DNA from: Mucilaginibacter sp.
GTDB lineage: Bacteria; Bacteroidota; Bacteroidia; Sphingobacteriales; Sphingobacteriaceae
Direction: 5' to 3'
Length of the DNA stretch: 64,000 nucleotides
NCBI GenBank assembly: GCA_028287895.1
Contig: JAQBOV010000075.1
Location: forward strand, 1-64,000
The translations under genes were made by a program, and so were the position numbers. Shown piece after piece: positions 38,909-48,361 of the stretch; the first letter of the stretch is position 1, and each line of letters begins with the position of its first letter. The notes below the pieces were generated by a model, which saw nothing but the letters and a program-made list of their open reading frames with translations, made no database searches and was not told where the DNA came from.

Positions 38909-39885
38909 AACAGTTTCAATATGTTCACCCATCAACACAACAAAGTGTGCTGGATGCCATTAATAAACCCGGTACAAAGATCATAGCAGGAGGAACCAAC
39001 CTGGTCGACCTGATGAAGCGTGGCGTGACTGCACCGGATAAACTGGTGGATATTAATCGTCTGCCATTAAAAGGTATTACTGCTACAAAAACAGGCTTGC
39101 ATATTGGCGCATTGGCCTTAAATAGTGTCGTATCCGAAGATAATCTGGTTGTTGAGAAACAGCCCTTATTATCAATGGCGCTAAAGTCAGGTGCTTCACC
39201 ACAATTACGAAACATGGCAACCGTTGGCGGTAATATGATGCAGCGTACACGTTGTACTTATTTTTACGATATCACAATGCCTTGCAATAAGCGCGAACCC
39301 GGGTCCGGCTGCGGGGCTTTGGAAGGTTTTAACCGTATGCACGCTATATTTGGCGCAAGCCCTCAATGTATAGCGGTTCACCCGAGCGATATGTGTGTGG
39401 GTTTGGCTGCACTGGATGCTGTAGTGGTAATAGCCGGGCGCAAGGGTGAAAGGCGTATCCCTTTCACCGGGTTTCACCGTCTGGCTGAGGATCATCCGGA
39501 AACGGATAATCACCTGGCTAAAGACGAGTTGATCATCGGTGTAGAGATACCTGATAATAACTTCGCTAAACACAGTTATTACCTCAAAGTGCGCGACAGG
39601 CAGTCTTATGCCTTTGCATTGGTTTCCGTTGCCGCTGCCCTGGACATCGATAATGGGACCATCCGGCAGGCTCGCCTTGCCATGGGTGGGGTGGCACATA
39701 AACCCTGGCGGTTATTTGATGCTGAAAAAGCACTGATCGGTAAACCGGTTTCTGAAGAAAGCTTTAAGCAGGCGGCTCAGATCGCTATGCAGGGTGCCAA
39801 AGCTTATCAATACAATGCATTTAAATTAAAACTGGCTCCGGCAAGTATTACCGAAGCCTTGAAACATGCCTCAGGCTTAGTTTAA
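38905..39885 (+). CDS. paoB: aldehyde oxidoreductase FAD-binding subunit, PaoB type
   Basis: The 326-residue middle subunit passes electrons through FAD. The FAD-binding fold begins with IIAGGTNLVDLMKRG near 25. A Cys-rich insert, QRTRCTYFYD...CNKREPGSGCGA at about 112-136, corresponds to the [4Fe-4S] site seen in PaoB. A CO-dehydrogenase flavoprotein C-terminal domain follows. An in-frame start exists at 38842, but the ATG overlapping the paoA stop is the natural one. The paoC gene begins six bases after its stop. Confidence 0.92.
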   Translation: MKQFQYVHPSTQQSVLDAINKPGTKIIAGGTNLVDLMKRGVTAPDKLVDINRLPLKGITATKTGLHIGALALNSVVSEDNLVVEKQPLLSMALKSGASPQLRNMATVGGNMMQRTRCTYFYDITMPCNKREPGSGCGALEGFNRMHAIFGASPQCIAVHPSDMCVGLAALDAVVVIAGRKGERRIPFTGFHRLAEDHPETDNHLAKDELIIGVEIPDNNFAKHSYYLKVRDRQSYAFALVSVAAALDIDNGTIRQARLAMGGVAHKPWRLFDAEKALIGKPVSEESFKQAAQIAMQGAKAYQYNAFKLKLAPASITEALKHASGLV

Positions 39886-39891
39886 CACGCT

Positions 39892-42024
39892 ATGAAAATA
39901 GAAATCACCTCAATGATGCCACCTCCGGCCGATGGAATGAGCCGTGTTGATGGCCGTTTAAAAGTTACCGGGGCCGCAAAGTACTCTGCCGAATATAATA
40001 TTAAAGGAGTTACTTACGGTGTGATGGTTGGCAGTACGATTGCCAAAGGCAGTATTAAAGCCATTGACACCAAGGCGGCGGAGCACGCGCCGGGGGTATT
40101 GACTGTAATAACATACCTCAACTCGCCAAAAGTTCCCGGATATCAAACCGAAAATACTGCTGCTAAAGGGATGCTGAAGATATTTTATGATGATAAGATC
40201 TATTTTAACGGTCAGCCGATAGCCCTGGTTGTTGCAGATACTTATGAGCGTGCATTATATGCAGCCTCCTTGGTAAAAGCTGATTATAATAAGGAACAGC
40301 ATCAAACGGAACTTAAAAGTAATTTGAACAACGGCGTGTTACCGTACAGCAGCAAAGATTATGTGCGCGGACAGGAGGATGCTTATAAATCGGCACCGGT
40401 GAAAATTGAACAGGAGTATATCCTTCCAACGGAAGTGCACAATCCTATGGAACTGCACGCTATCATTGCCCGTTGGGATGCGGATGATAAAATAACTGTT
40501 TGGGATAAAACACAGGGAATAAAATCAACCCAAAAAAGCATTGCTCAGGCTTTTAAACTACCACCAGATAATGTACAGGTAACTGCGCCTTTTGTTGGCG
40601 GCGCTTTTGGCGCTGCTCTGCGCACCTGGCCGCATGAAATTGCTGCAGTATTAGCTGCAAAAGTGGTCAAGCGGCCCGTTAAGCTGGTGCTGAGCCGTGC
40701 CGATATGTTTACTTCTGTGGGCTACCGCCCGTATACCTGGCAAAAAATAGGAATTGGTGCTACAGCCGACGGTAAACTGGTAGGTATTACTCATGACGCA
40801 ACCGGGCAAACATCGGCTTATGAAGATTTTACCGAAGGTGTGGTCAACATCAGCCAGTTAATGTATGCCTCGCCAAATGTAAATACCAGATACAAAATAG
40901 TGTCGCTTAACGTAAATACACCGACACCCATGCGGGGCCCGGGCGAAGCAACAGGTGCTTATGCCCTGGAATCGGCCCTCGATGAGCTTTCTTACGAACT
41001 CAATATCGATCCGATAGACCTTCGCATGCGCAATTATGCACAGACCGACCCCCTGAGCGGAAAGCCGTATTCGAGCAAATTTTTAAATGATGCCTATAAG
41101 CTCGGTGCCGATAAAATAGGCTGGAGTGAAAGAAGCCAGAAACCAGGCTCAGTTACCAAAGACGGCTGGCTGGTAGGATATGGTATGGGTGCCGGAATGT
41201 TCGGTGCGTATCGCAGTTCGGCCACGGTTACCGCCAGGATGATGGCCGATGGTACGCTGATCCTGCAAACCGGGGTTACAGATATTGGTCCGGGTACAGG
41301 TACAGCCATGGTATCCATCGCCTCAGAAATGATGGGTATTCCCGGCGCAAAGATTCGTGTTGACCTGGGTGATTCTTCCCTGCCGCCCTCACCTACACAA
41401 GGCGGGTCACAAATTACTGCAACAGTAGGCTCGGCAGTGTACGATGCCTGTACAGAACTTAAAGATAAATTCAAGCAATTGAACAATGGCGCAGATAGCG
41501 CCGATTATGTGGGGCTGTTAAAGCAGCATAACTTGCCGCAATTAGAAGTAACCACGCTTTCTAAAAATGGGCCGGAAATGGGAAAATATGCGTCATACTC
41601 CTGGTCTGTGCATTTTATCCAGGTGTTTGTAAACCCGGCTACCGGAGTGGTAAAAGTAAATAAAGCAGTTTCTGTTGCTGATGCAGGCCATATTGTAAGC
41701 CCTAAAACCGCTGCCAGCCAAATAAAAGGCGGCTCTGTTATGGGTATAGGTATGGCACTGATGGAGGAGGTTGTAATCGACCATCGCTATGGCCGGCTGG
41801 TAAACAATAATCTTGCTGATTACCATATGCCTGTTCATGCTGACATACCGCAGGTAGAGGCATTGTTTGTAAACAAACCTGATCCAAATCTCAACCCGAT
41901 GGGCGCCAAAGGTATGGGCGAAATAGCTACCATAGGTGTTGCTGCGGCTGTGGCAAACGCAGTGTATAACGCTACCGGAAAACGGATAAGGGAAATGCCT
42001 ATAACGCCTGATAAATTGATCTAA
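39892..42024 (+). CDS. paoC: aldehyde oxidoreductase molybdenum-binding subunit, PaoC type
   Basis: The 710-residue catalytic subunit of the xanthine-oxidase family, which hydroxylates aldehydes at a molybdenum cofactor. The N-terminal a/b hammerhead domain (about 15-130) is followed by the two molybdopterin-binding domains. The invariant catalytic glutamate is E677 in GAKGMGEIATIG, and glycine-rich cofactor loops such as PFVGGAFGAALRTWPHE are present. It has no signal peptide of its own, consistent with co-export on the PaoA Tat signal. No cofactor-insertion chaperone (PaoD/XdhC type) lies adjacent, so maturation factors must be elsewhere. Confidence 0.93.
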   Translation: MKIEITSMMPPPADGMSRVDGRLKVTGAAKYSAEYNIKGVTYGVMVGSTIAKGSIKAIDTKAAEHAPGVLTVITYLNSPKVPGYQTENTAAKGMLKIFYDDKIYFNGQPIALVVADTYERALYAASLVKADYNKEQHQTELKSNLNNGVLPYSSKDYVRGQEDAYKSAPVKIEQEYILPTEVHNPMELHAIIARWDADDKITVWDKTQGIKSTQKSIAQAFKLPPDNVQVTAPFVGGAFGAALRTWPHEIAAVLAAKVVKRPVKLVLSRADMFTSVGYRPYTWQKIGIGATADGKLVGITHDATGQTSAYEDFTEGVVNISQLMYASPNVNTRYKIVSLNVNTPTPMRGPGEATGAYALESALDELSYELNIDPIDLRMRNYAQTDPLSGKPYSSKFLNDAYKLGADKIGWSERSQKPGSVTKDGWLVGYGMGAGMFGAYRSSATVTARMMADGTLILQTGVTDIGPGTGTAMVSIASEMMGIPGAKIRVDLGDSSLPPSPTQGGSQITATVGSAVYDACTELKDKFKQLNNGADSADYVGLLKQHNLPQLEVTTLSKNGPEMGKYASYSWSVHFIQVFVNPATGVVKVNKAVSVADAGHIVSPKTAASQIKGGSVMGIGMALMEEVVIDHRYGRLVNNNLADYHMPVHADIPQVEALFVNKPDPNLNPMGAKGMGEIATIGVAAAVANAVYNATGKRIREMPITPDKLI

Positions 42025-42060
42025 CAGCCTGATAAGTTACTATCCAGGCATTAGAATAAT

Positions 42061-42093
42061 AGCGGCTTTTAAGTTGAAAACTTAAAAGCCGCT
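42061..42093. repeat. perfect 15-bp inverted repeat
   Basis: AGCGGCTTTTAAGTT and AACTTAAAAGCCGCT are exact reverse complements around a three-base loop, 37 bases after paoC. No T-run follows on either strand, so it is not a standard terminator, though the stem could still stop transcription. It overlaps the 3' end of the fragment at 42069. Confidence 0.75.
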
Positions 42094-42296
42094 GCCTGAT
42101 CCGCCTCCGCCGAAATCTCCTCGGCCAACTTCCAGATCAACACACCCAACCCGGCAGTTAGTAATAGCACACCGGGATACAGCAAAGTTTTTATTCCCCC
42201 ATGGACCGAAAGCAGGACTTCCTTATCGTTCTGCCTTTCAAATGATTCATCGCTTATTGATCCTGCGGCATGCAGAGTCTTATACCGATCGTCCAT
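42069..42296 (-). pseudogene. probable N-terminal fragment of a DUF2157-type membrane protein
   Basis: A 75-residue frame from ATG at 42296 (TTG at 42329 is also in frame). It has a helical start and the LLYPGVLLLTAGLGVLIWK membrane segment typical of the beginning of DUF2157-like membrane proteins of this phylum, which are usually several times longer. It stops shortly after the first membrane helix, inside a perfect hairpin. I read it as the stump of a deleted gene; a genuine one-span protein is the alternative. Confidence 0.45.
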
Positions 42297-42498
42297 GGTG
42301 AATTGAGGTTGGTTTATCAAGTAAAGCAAAGCGTATCGGTTTTTCCTTTTTTATGGCCATTTTTCATAAATAGCTGATGACTAACCAGTGTTATCATATT
42401 TAACGCCGGATAAGACTTTTTAAAATATTTGCCAAAGTAGGTAATAACAAAAATTTATCGATATTAGTTATACTTTCACAAGACCTAAAAATAGCTTC

Positions 42499-43761
42499 AT
42501 GAAACGGAACTACTATGTTGTGGCATTAATCATGCTCACCTTCTTCGTCATCTCATTCCTGACCAATGTGATTGGCGCCCTGAATCCTGATTTTATCAAG
42601 GGGTTTGATCTGAGCCTGACGCTGGCAGCATTTCTGCCTTTTGCTTTTTTTATAGCCTACGGTTTAGTATCTATCCCGACAGGAATGCTGCTTGAAAAAT
42701 ACAAGGAGAAGAAAATAATGATTTCCGGGTTTATAGTCGCTTTTTTAGGTTCGCTGCTTTTAGCCGCAGTGCATAACTATTTAAGTGCCATTATCTCCTT
42801 GTTTTTAATCGGTTCCGGTATGGCAATGCTGCAGGTGGTGATCAACCCTTTGCTGCGCAGTTCAGGCGGTGAGGAACATTATGCGTTTAATTCCGTTTTG
42901 GCCCAGCTCATTTTCGGCGCGGCCTCCTTCCTGAGCCCTATGGTGTATTCCTATTTTGCCCTGCATCTGAATGATAGCGGCAATACCGGCTTGTTAGCAT
43001 TCTTTCACTCAATAGTGCCGTCCAATTTACCCTGGATATCGCTTTACTGGATATTTGCTGTAATTTCTTTGTTGATGATCATAATTATCCGCCTTTCAAA
43101 ATTTCCTAAAGTTGACTTGAAAGCGGACGAGGTGGTAGGAGCGTTGGAAACACATCTTACGTTATTTAAAAAGCCGGTGGTGATTTTATTCTTTATTGCC
43201 ATGATCTGCTATGTAGGCACCGAGCAAGGTATTGCTAACTGGACATCAAAATTTTTGCAAACCTATCATGGATTTGACCCTCAAACCACGGGTGCCGATA
43301 CAGTTGCCTATTTTTGGGGTTGGATGACAGCCGGGGGAATAGTCGGCTTGTTTCTGTTGAAGATAATGGATAGCCGCAGAGTGCTCATCATTTTTACAAT
43401 AATGGCATTGATCGGTCTAACAGCGGCTCTTTTTGGCGATGGCAGAATTGCATTGATCGCCTTCCCGCTTGTTGGCTTTTTTGCTTCGGTGATGTATCCT
43501 ATTATTTTTTCGCTGGCGCTTAATTCAATCGATGAACATCATGGTTCCTTTGCGGGCATTATGGTTACCGGTATTATAGGCGGAGCCATTGTTCCGCTGA
43601 TCATTGGCGGACTTGGCGATCTTTTAGGTTTGCGAACAGGCATGTTATTTTTGTACTTGACTATGGGTTATATTTTAAGTATTGGCTTTTGGGCCAAACC
43701 GCTGATCGTCAATAAAACGCTTGGATTGTTTGATAGCAAAGGCGAAGCAGCATTATTGTAA
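42499..43761 (+). CDS. MFS sugar transporter, FHS (fucose permease-like) family
   Basis: A 420-residue inner-membrane proton-driven transporter with 12 predicted helices. The early helix 2-3 region with the PTGMLLEKYKEKK loop is characteristic of the fucose/glucose:H+ symporter group, and helix 8-12 glycine motifs are present. It overlaps the ROK kinase start by one base (TAATG) and precedes a GH2 glycosidase, so it probably imports the sugar released by that enzyme, perhaps glucosamine. Confidence 0.88.
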   Translation: MKRNYYVVALIMLTFFVISFLTNVIGALNPDFIKGFDLSLTLAAFLPFAFFIAYGLVSIPTGMLLEKYKEKKIMISGFIVAFLGSLLLAAVHNYLSAIISLFLIGSGMAMLQVVINPLLRSSGGEEHYAFNSVLAQLIFGAASFLSPMVYSYFALHLNDSGNTGLLAFFHSIVPSNLPWISLYWIFAVISLLMIIIIRLSKFPKVDLKADEVVGALETHLTLFKKPVVILFFIAMICYVGTEQGIANWTSKFLQTYHGFDPQTTGADTVAYFWGWMTAGGIVGLFLLKIMDSRRVLIIFTIMALIGLTAALFGDGRIALIAFPLVGFFASVMYPIIFSLALNSIDEHHGSFAGIMVTGIIGGAIVPLIIGGLGDLLGLRTGMLFLYLTMGYILSIGFWAKPLIVNKTLGLFDSKGEAALL

Positions 43762-44612
43762 TGAATACAAAAGTAATAGGAATAGATCTGGGCGCGACAA
43801 ACATTCGCGCAGCAGTAGTAACGGGGGATTCGTTATCCGGCATTGTTTCAAATCGTATCCATAGCGATGGTTCGGTTGAGGATGTGCTGAATGATATTTA
43901 CCAGGTGGTGGATGCTTTGATGGATGATTCGGTAAAGGCGATTGGTATTGGCGTGCCCAGTGTAGTGGATGTGGCCGAAGGCATTGTTTATGATGTGTTG
44001 TATATCCCCTCATGGAAGGAAGTCCATTTGAAACAATTGATGGAAGCCCGGTACCAGGTCCCCGTTTTTGTAAATAACGATGCTAATTGTTTTGCACTGG
44101 GCGAATATCATTTCGGCAAAGGAAAAGGTGTTGATTCGATGATCGGGTTAACGCTGGGTACAGGCCTGGGCGCTGGTGTGATCATCAATAATAAATTGTA
44201 TGCCGGTTACAATTGCGGGGCGGGCGAGTTTGGCTTGTTCAGCTACCTGGATAATATACTGGAGTATTATTGCAGTGGTTCATTTTTTCAAAATGTATAT
44301 CAACTGGATGGTGTTCAGGTTTTCGCGGATGCTAAAAACGGGGACGCCAGGGCGTTAGAATTATATGAAGAATTGGGAACCCATATAGGCCATGCCATAA
44401 AAATGGTGATGTACGCTTATGATCCGCAGCTGATTATCCTGGGCGGCTCCGTGCGGCATGCTTATCACTTTTTCGGGAAAAAAATGTGGCAGCAGATCAA
44501 AACCTTTGCTTTTAACAAATCGGCACAGCGTATACGGGTAGAAGTATCCGGTTTGCCAAACAGCGGCATTTTGGGTGCGGCTGCATTGTATTATGATGCA
44601 ACTAACAAATAG
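43761..44612 (+). CDS. ROK-family sugar kinase
   Basis: A 283-residue cytoplasmic kinase of the ROK family, which phosphorylates glucose, N-acetylglucosamine, glucosamine or related sugars. The N-terminal phosphate loop is GIDLGATNIRAAVV at 7-20, the catalytic-base region is VNNDANCFALGE at about 97-108 and the GLTLGTGLGAGVIIN loop is near 130. The usual Cys-rich zinc site after the GEFG motif is absent, so it belongs to the zinc-free ROK variants. No DNA-binding domain is present, which argues for a kinase rather than a repressor. Its start overlaps the transporter stop. Confidence 0.88.
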   Translation: MNTKVIGIDLGATNIRAAVVTGDSLSGIVSNRIHSDGSVEDVLNDIYQVVDALMDDSVKAIGIGVPSVVDVAEGIVYDVLYIPSWKEVHLKQLMEARYQVPVFVNNDANCFALGEYHFGKGKGVDSMIGLTLGTGLGAGVIINNKLYAGYNCGAGEFGLFSYLDNILEYYCSGSFFQNVYQLDGVQVFADAKNGDARALELYEELGTHIGHAIKMVMYAYDPQLIILGGSVRHAYHFFGKKMWQQIKTFAFNKSAQRIRVEVSGLPNSGILGAAALYYDATNK

Positions 44613-44685
44613 AAATATATCATCATCGTGATTTACAGGCATGGATCGAACCCGCCGCTATAAATCGCTATAAAAGGAATCTGGT

Positions 44686-47352
44686 ATGAAAAAGCTCATT
44701 TTCATTATTTCGCTGTCGCTTTTCTCTTATTGTTCATTTGCACAAAGCGATCAAACCGAAACTTTCAGGATGATTTTGAAGGATGACTGGCAAATGCAGT
44801 CGGCACTGAAAGACCCATCACCTGCAAACCGTATATCACAGGATAAATTTGATCCGAAGGGATGGTACAAAATTAGCGTTCCATCAACGATCATAGCTGG
44901 CCTGCTTGCAAATAAGGTGTATGATTTCGACCCTTTTTATGGGAGAAACTTTGAAAAATTAAATGACCCGGCACTTGATCATCCCTGGTGGTTCAGAAAG
45001 GAGTTTGAATTGCCTGCTTCCGAAAAAAGCAAAAATGTGGTACTTAAGCTGCATGGCATCAATTACAAAGCAAACGTATGGCTGAACGGCGTAATGATCG
45101 CCGATTCGACTAAGATAAAAGGGCCATTCCGGATCATCGAACTGGATGTGAGCAAACAAATAAAAAATGCCGGTACCAATGTGCTGGCATTGGAAATAAC
45201 AAGGCCTTTTGATCCCAACAAACACAAAGGCGACCTTGCCATTGACTATGCCGACTGGATACATTACCCACCGGATTATAATGCCGGTATCATAAACGAT
45301 GTCGAAATAAAAACTTATGATAAAGTGGGTATTCAATACCCGTTGGTTACTACCCATTTTGACCTTCCTTCGCTGGCAGTTGCACACTTAACGGTGGATG
45401 CGCTGGTCACCAATTATTCGAAAAACGAGCAGGATGTAATAGTGAAAGGCAAAATAAACAGCGATATCAACTTTGAAACGAAGGTGCACCTAATGCCAAG
45501 TGAAATCAGGAATGTAACTTTTACTCCAGTGGCATATCCCCAACTCAATATAAAGAACCCGCATATATGGTGGCCCTGGCAGTATGGCAAACCTGAGCTG
45601 AACCGCATCGCGCTTTCAATACTCCATGACAATGCTCCAAGTAATATCATTGCCGGGAACTTCGGTATCCGTCAGATTACTTCCAAACTGATTAATGACC
45701 ATTCCCGCGAGTTTATTGTAAACGGAAAACCTATTATGTTGCGTGGTGCGGCATGGTCGCCGGATATATTTCAGCGCCGCTCGCCTGAGAGGCAGGAGCA
45801 GGAGCTCAGGCTGTACCGGGATATGAATATGAACATTGTGCGATCGGAAGGCAAAATGGAAGATGATCATTTTTATGCCATATGCGATAAATACGGCCTG
45901 CTGGTAATGACCGGCTGGATGTGTTGCGGCGCCTGGCAGTATCCTGAGAACTGGGATGCTGCAAAAAGACAGGTGGCTATGGCCTCAGACAGCAGTGTAA
46001 TGTTGTGGCTGCGAAACAAACCAAGCCTGATGGTTTGGCTCAATGGCAGCGATATGCCGCCACGTGATAGCAGCGTTGAGCGTGATTATTTAAAGATAGA
46101 AGCTGCATTAAAATGGCCCAATCCTATCCTATCAACAGCTAATGAAAGTAAATCAAAGGTATCAGGCTTCAGCGGGGTAAAGATGGCCGGTCCGTATGAA
46201 TGGGTTCCGCCTGTCTATTGGGAAACCGATTCCACGAATAAATTTGGCGGGGCATGGAGCTTTGCTACCGAAATATCTCCTGGTCCTTCCATTCCGCCTT
46301 ACGAAAGTCTGATTAAATTCATCCCTAAAGACTCACTCTGGTACACCTCAGCAGACTGGAATTATCATTGCGGTACCACTAATTTTGGTACGACAAAAAT
46401 TTTCGATGCTGCTTTGACCGGCAGATACGGTCAGCCCCGCAGTATTAAGGATTATGTGGCCAAGGCGCAGGCCCAGAATTACGAAGCGCACCGTGCAATG
46501 ATGGAAGCCTACGGTTTGCATAAATATAATACCGCTACCGGCGTAGTGCAGTGGATGGGCAGTAATCCCTGGCCTGGCCTGATCTGGCATACCTACGATT
46601 ATTACCTTTACCCGGCAGGCACCTATTTTGGAATGAAGAAATCCATGGAGCCTTTGCACATCATGTATTCCTACGGCTCAAATGCGGTGGATATTACCAA
46701 TTCATTGCTCGAAAGATTTACCGGGTTGAAAGCTGAAGCGACAATTTATAACCTGGATGGCCGTATGAAATATGTTCATTCAGTGATCACAAGTGTGGAT
46801 GCTGACGGGATTAAAAGATGTTTTACCCTGCCTGCAGTTAACGATTGGTCAGCTAGCTATTTCCTGCGTCTGCAATTGAATGATGCAAAAGGGAATGTAA
46901 AGAGTATCAATTGGTATTGGCTGTCTAAGAAGCCAGATGTATTGAACTGGAAAAAATCAAAGTGGTATGTGACACCTCAAAGTTCGTACACCGATTTTTC
47001 TGCTCTGCAAAACCTGGGGAAAACCGCCTTGAAACTGTCTTATCAAACCGAAAAGCGAGCAGACACCACCTTCAATACGGTTACGGTTACCAATACAGGT
47101 AAAACGGTGGCCTTCCAGGTTCACCTTCGGGCATTAAAAGGGAAAGATGGCGGGGATATTCTACCGGTAATTTTCAGCGATAATTATATACAACTGGCTC
47201 CCGGCGAAAGCAGGGTGATTTATTGCAGTTGCGCTGATAAAGATACAAACGGCGCCGAACCCTATTTCCTTACCTCAGCCTGGAATGTGGATATAGCCGG
47301 AAGTAAAGCCGAAAAACAAGCGGGTTTTGAAAATGGGTTGCCTTCAGAATAG
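44686..47352 (+). CDS. secreted GH2 glycosidase, exo-beta-glucosaminidase-like
   Basis: An 888-residue exported glycoside hydrolase. The signal peptide is about 20 residues. A sugar-binding jelly-roll, an immunoglobulin-like domain and a TIM barrel follow in the GH2 order, with further C-terminal beta domains. D456 in WLNGSD and E529 in ATEISPG match the acid/base Asp and nucleophile Glu of exo-beta-D-glucosaminidase CsxA, which differs from the Glu/Glu pair of most GH2 enzymes. This points to release of glucosamine from chitosan ends. It follows the transporter and ROK kinase on the same strand, 73 bases downstream. Confidence 0.87.
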   Translation: MKKLIFIISLSLFSYCSFAQSDQTETFRMILKDDWQMQSALKDPSPANRISQDKFDPKGWYKISVPSTIIAGLLANKVYDFDPFYGRNFEKLNDPALDHPWWFRKEFELPASEKSKNVVLKLHGINYKANVWLNGVMIADSTKIKGPFRIIELDVSKQIKNAGTNVLALEITRPFDPNKHKGDLAIDYADWIHYPPDYNAGIINDVEIKTYDKVGIQYPLVTTHFDLPSLAVAHLTVDALVTNYSKNEQDVIVKGKINSDINFETKVHLMPSEIRNVTFTPVAYPQLNIKNPHIWWPWQYGKPELNRIALSILHDNAPSNIIAGNFGIRQITSKLINDHSREFIVNGKPIMLRGAAWSPDIFQRRSPERQEQELRLYRDMNMNIVRSEGKMEDDHFYAICDKYGLLVMTGWMCCGAWQYPENWDAAKRQVAMASDSSVMLWLRNKPSLMVWLNGSDMPPRDSSVERDYLKIEAALKWPNPILSTANESKSKVSGFSGVKMAGPYEWVPPVYWETDSTNKFGGAWSFATEISPGPSIPPYESLIKFIPKDSLWYTSADWNYHCGTTNFGTTKIFDAALTGRYGQPRSIKDYVAKAQAQNYEAHRAMMEAYGLHKYNTATGVVQWMGSNPWPGLIWHTYDYYLYPAGTYFGMKKSMEPLHIMYSYGSNAVDITNSLLERFTGLKAEATIYNLDGRMKYVHSVITSVDADGIKRCFTLPAVNDWSASYFLRLQLNDAKGNVKSINWYWLSKKPDVLNWKKSKWYVTPQSSYTDFSALQNLGKTALKLSYQTEKRADTTFNTVTVTNTGKTVAFQVHLRALKGKDGGDILPVIFSDNYIQLAPGESRVIYCSCADKDTNGAEPYFLTSAWNVDIAGSKAEKQAGFENGLPSE

Positions 47353-47598
47353 CAAATGACAGAGGCTCGGTAACCGCTTTGTATGCTTGACAAAGACAAG
47401 GGGTGAGCAGGGTTGTCTGAACGTTTTGTAGCATAAAAAATCCGAGCCGATTTTGCCCAAAACGTCGAATGCCCGCCTGCAGCGGCTGAAATTATTTTTA
47501 TTTCCTTGCTGCCAAGCGGCAGTTCCTACGCAAGGCAGAACCTGGTCCTATTGGAGAAAAGAACTTTGGACTTGCTGCGAAAGATTTTTGACTTCGGG
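47353..47598. other. intergenic region with nested hairpin
   Basis: A 246-base gap between convergent genes. At 47504-47535 CCTTGC and GCAAGG enclose a second stem, CTGCC and GGCAG. On the minus strand about 45 codons are open from 47490 to 47353 without a start. The composition is not that of a decayed AT-rich spacer, so it may be a dispersed repeat or a coding remnant. Confidence 0.4.
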
Positions 47599-48255
47599 CT
47601 AGCCCATTAGCTCCTTCATCAATTTATCAAATGCTTCTTTTAATTCAGCAAGCTCATGCTCTAGTTTTAAGACCCGCGCTTCCAATTCAGCCGAAGATTT
47701 TTTTGCAGGCTCCGGTGCCGAATATTCTTCATCCGCCCAGTCGGTCGCACTGCCCAATAAGTGCATGTACCGCACTTCCTTTTGCCCTGGTCTTCTCGGC
47801 AGTTGCTTAATAAAAGGCATTTCGCCGGAAGCAAGGTGGATTAACATTTCCTGTACTTCTTCTATCGATTCAAATTCATATAAACGGCCCGAATTGGTAT
47901 TGAGCTCACCGGGCGTTTGAGGCCCCCTCAGAAGCAGCAGGCAAACGAGGGCCACCTGCGAGGGAATAACCGGGTAAACAATGGCAAAATTGTGCTTGTA
48001 TTTGACCACCCGGTCGGTACCGCCCGTTGCTGTGGACACCAGTCCCCGCTTTTTTAACGTATTTAAAGCCAGCACCACCGTTTCTTCATTATATTGAACC
48101 ACCGGGTTACGTGATGTTTTTTGGTTGCAGGCTGCCATAAGGCCATTGATGGTCATGGGATAATAATCGGGTGTTGTACGGCTTTTCTCCATTAATGAGC
48201 CAAGCACCCGCAATTCGGCATCATCCAGCACCGGTAAAGCTTGTTGTGAATCCAT
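47599..48255 (-). CDS. YceH family protein (DUF480)
   Basis: A 218-residue cytoplasmic protein of the YceH/UPF0502 family. It contains two tandem winged-helix domains at about 8-85 and 95-170 (LGSLMEKSRTTPDYYPMTINGL and LLLRGPQTPGELNTNSGRL are clear landmarks) and a C-terminal coiled coil of about 30 residues. The fold suggests DNA binding, but no function is established. It is a single gene. Confidence 0.92.
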   Translation of the reverse strand: MDSQQALPVLDDAELRVLGSLMEKSRTTPDYYPMTINGLMAACNQKTSRNPVVQYNEETVVLALNTLKKRGLVSTATGGTDRVVKYKHNFAIVYPVIPSQVALVCLLLLRGPQTPGELNTNSGRLYEFESIEEVQEMLIHLASGEMPFIKQLPRRPGQKEVRYMHLLGSATDWADEEYSAPEPAKKSSAELEARVLKLEHELAELKEAFDKLMKELMG

Positions 48256-48292
48256 CGCTAAAGATAAATAACAGGCTGACCTTTTTTCAAAT

Positions 48293-48319
48293 AAAAAGCA
48301 TCACCGGTGAAGATGATGC
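48293..48319 (-). terminator. terminator for the small secreted protein gene
   Basis: Read leftward, GCATCA pairs with TGATGC around a ten-base loop and is followed by TTTTT. It lies about 40 bases after the stop at 48362. Confidence 0.55.
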
Positions 48320-48361
48320 CCGATCAAGCTGAATCTGGTTTTTTGCCCCGGTCTGGTTTTT

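Noticed and set aside
39205..39699. 164-codon antisense frame within paoB
   Set aside because: Antisense to a conserved FAD-binding subunit; no domain or start context.
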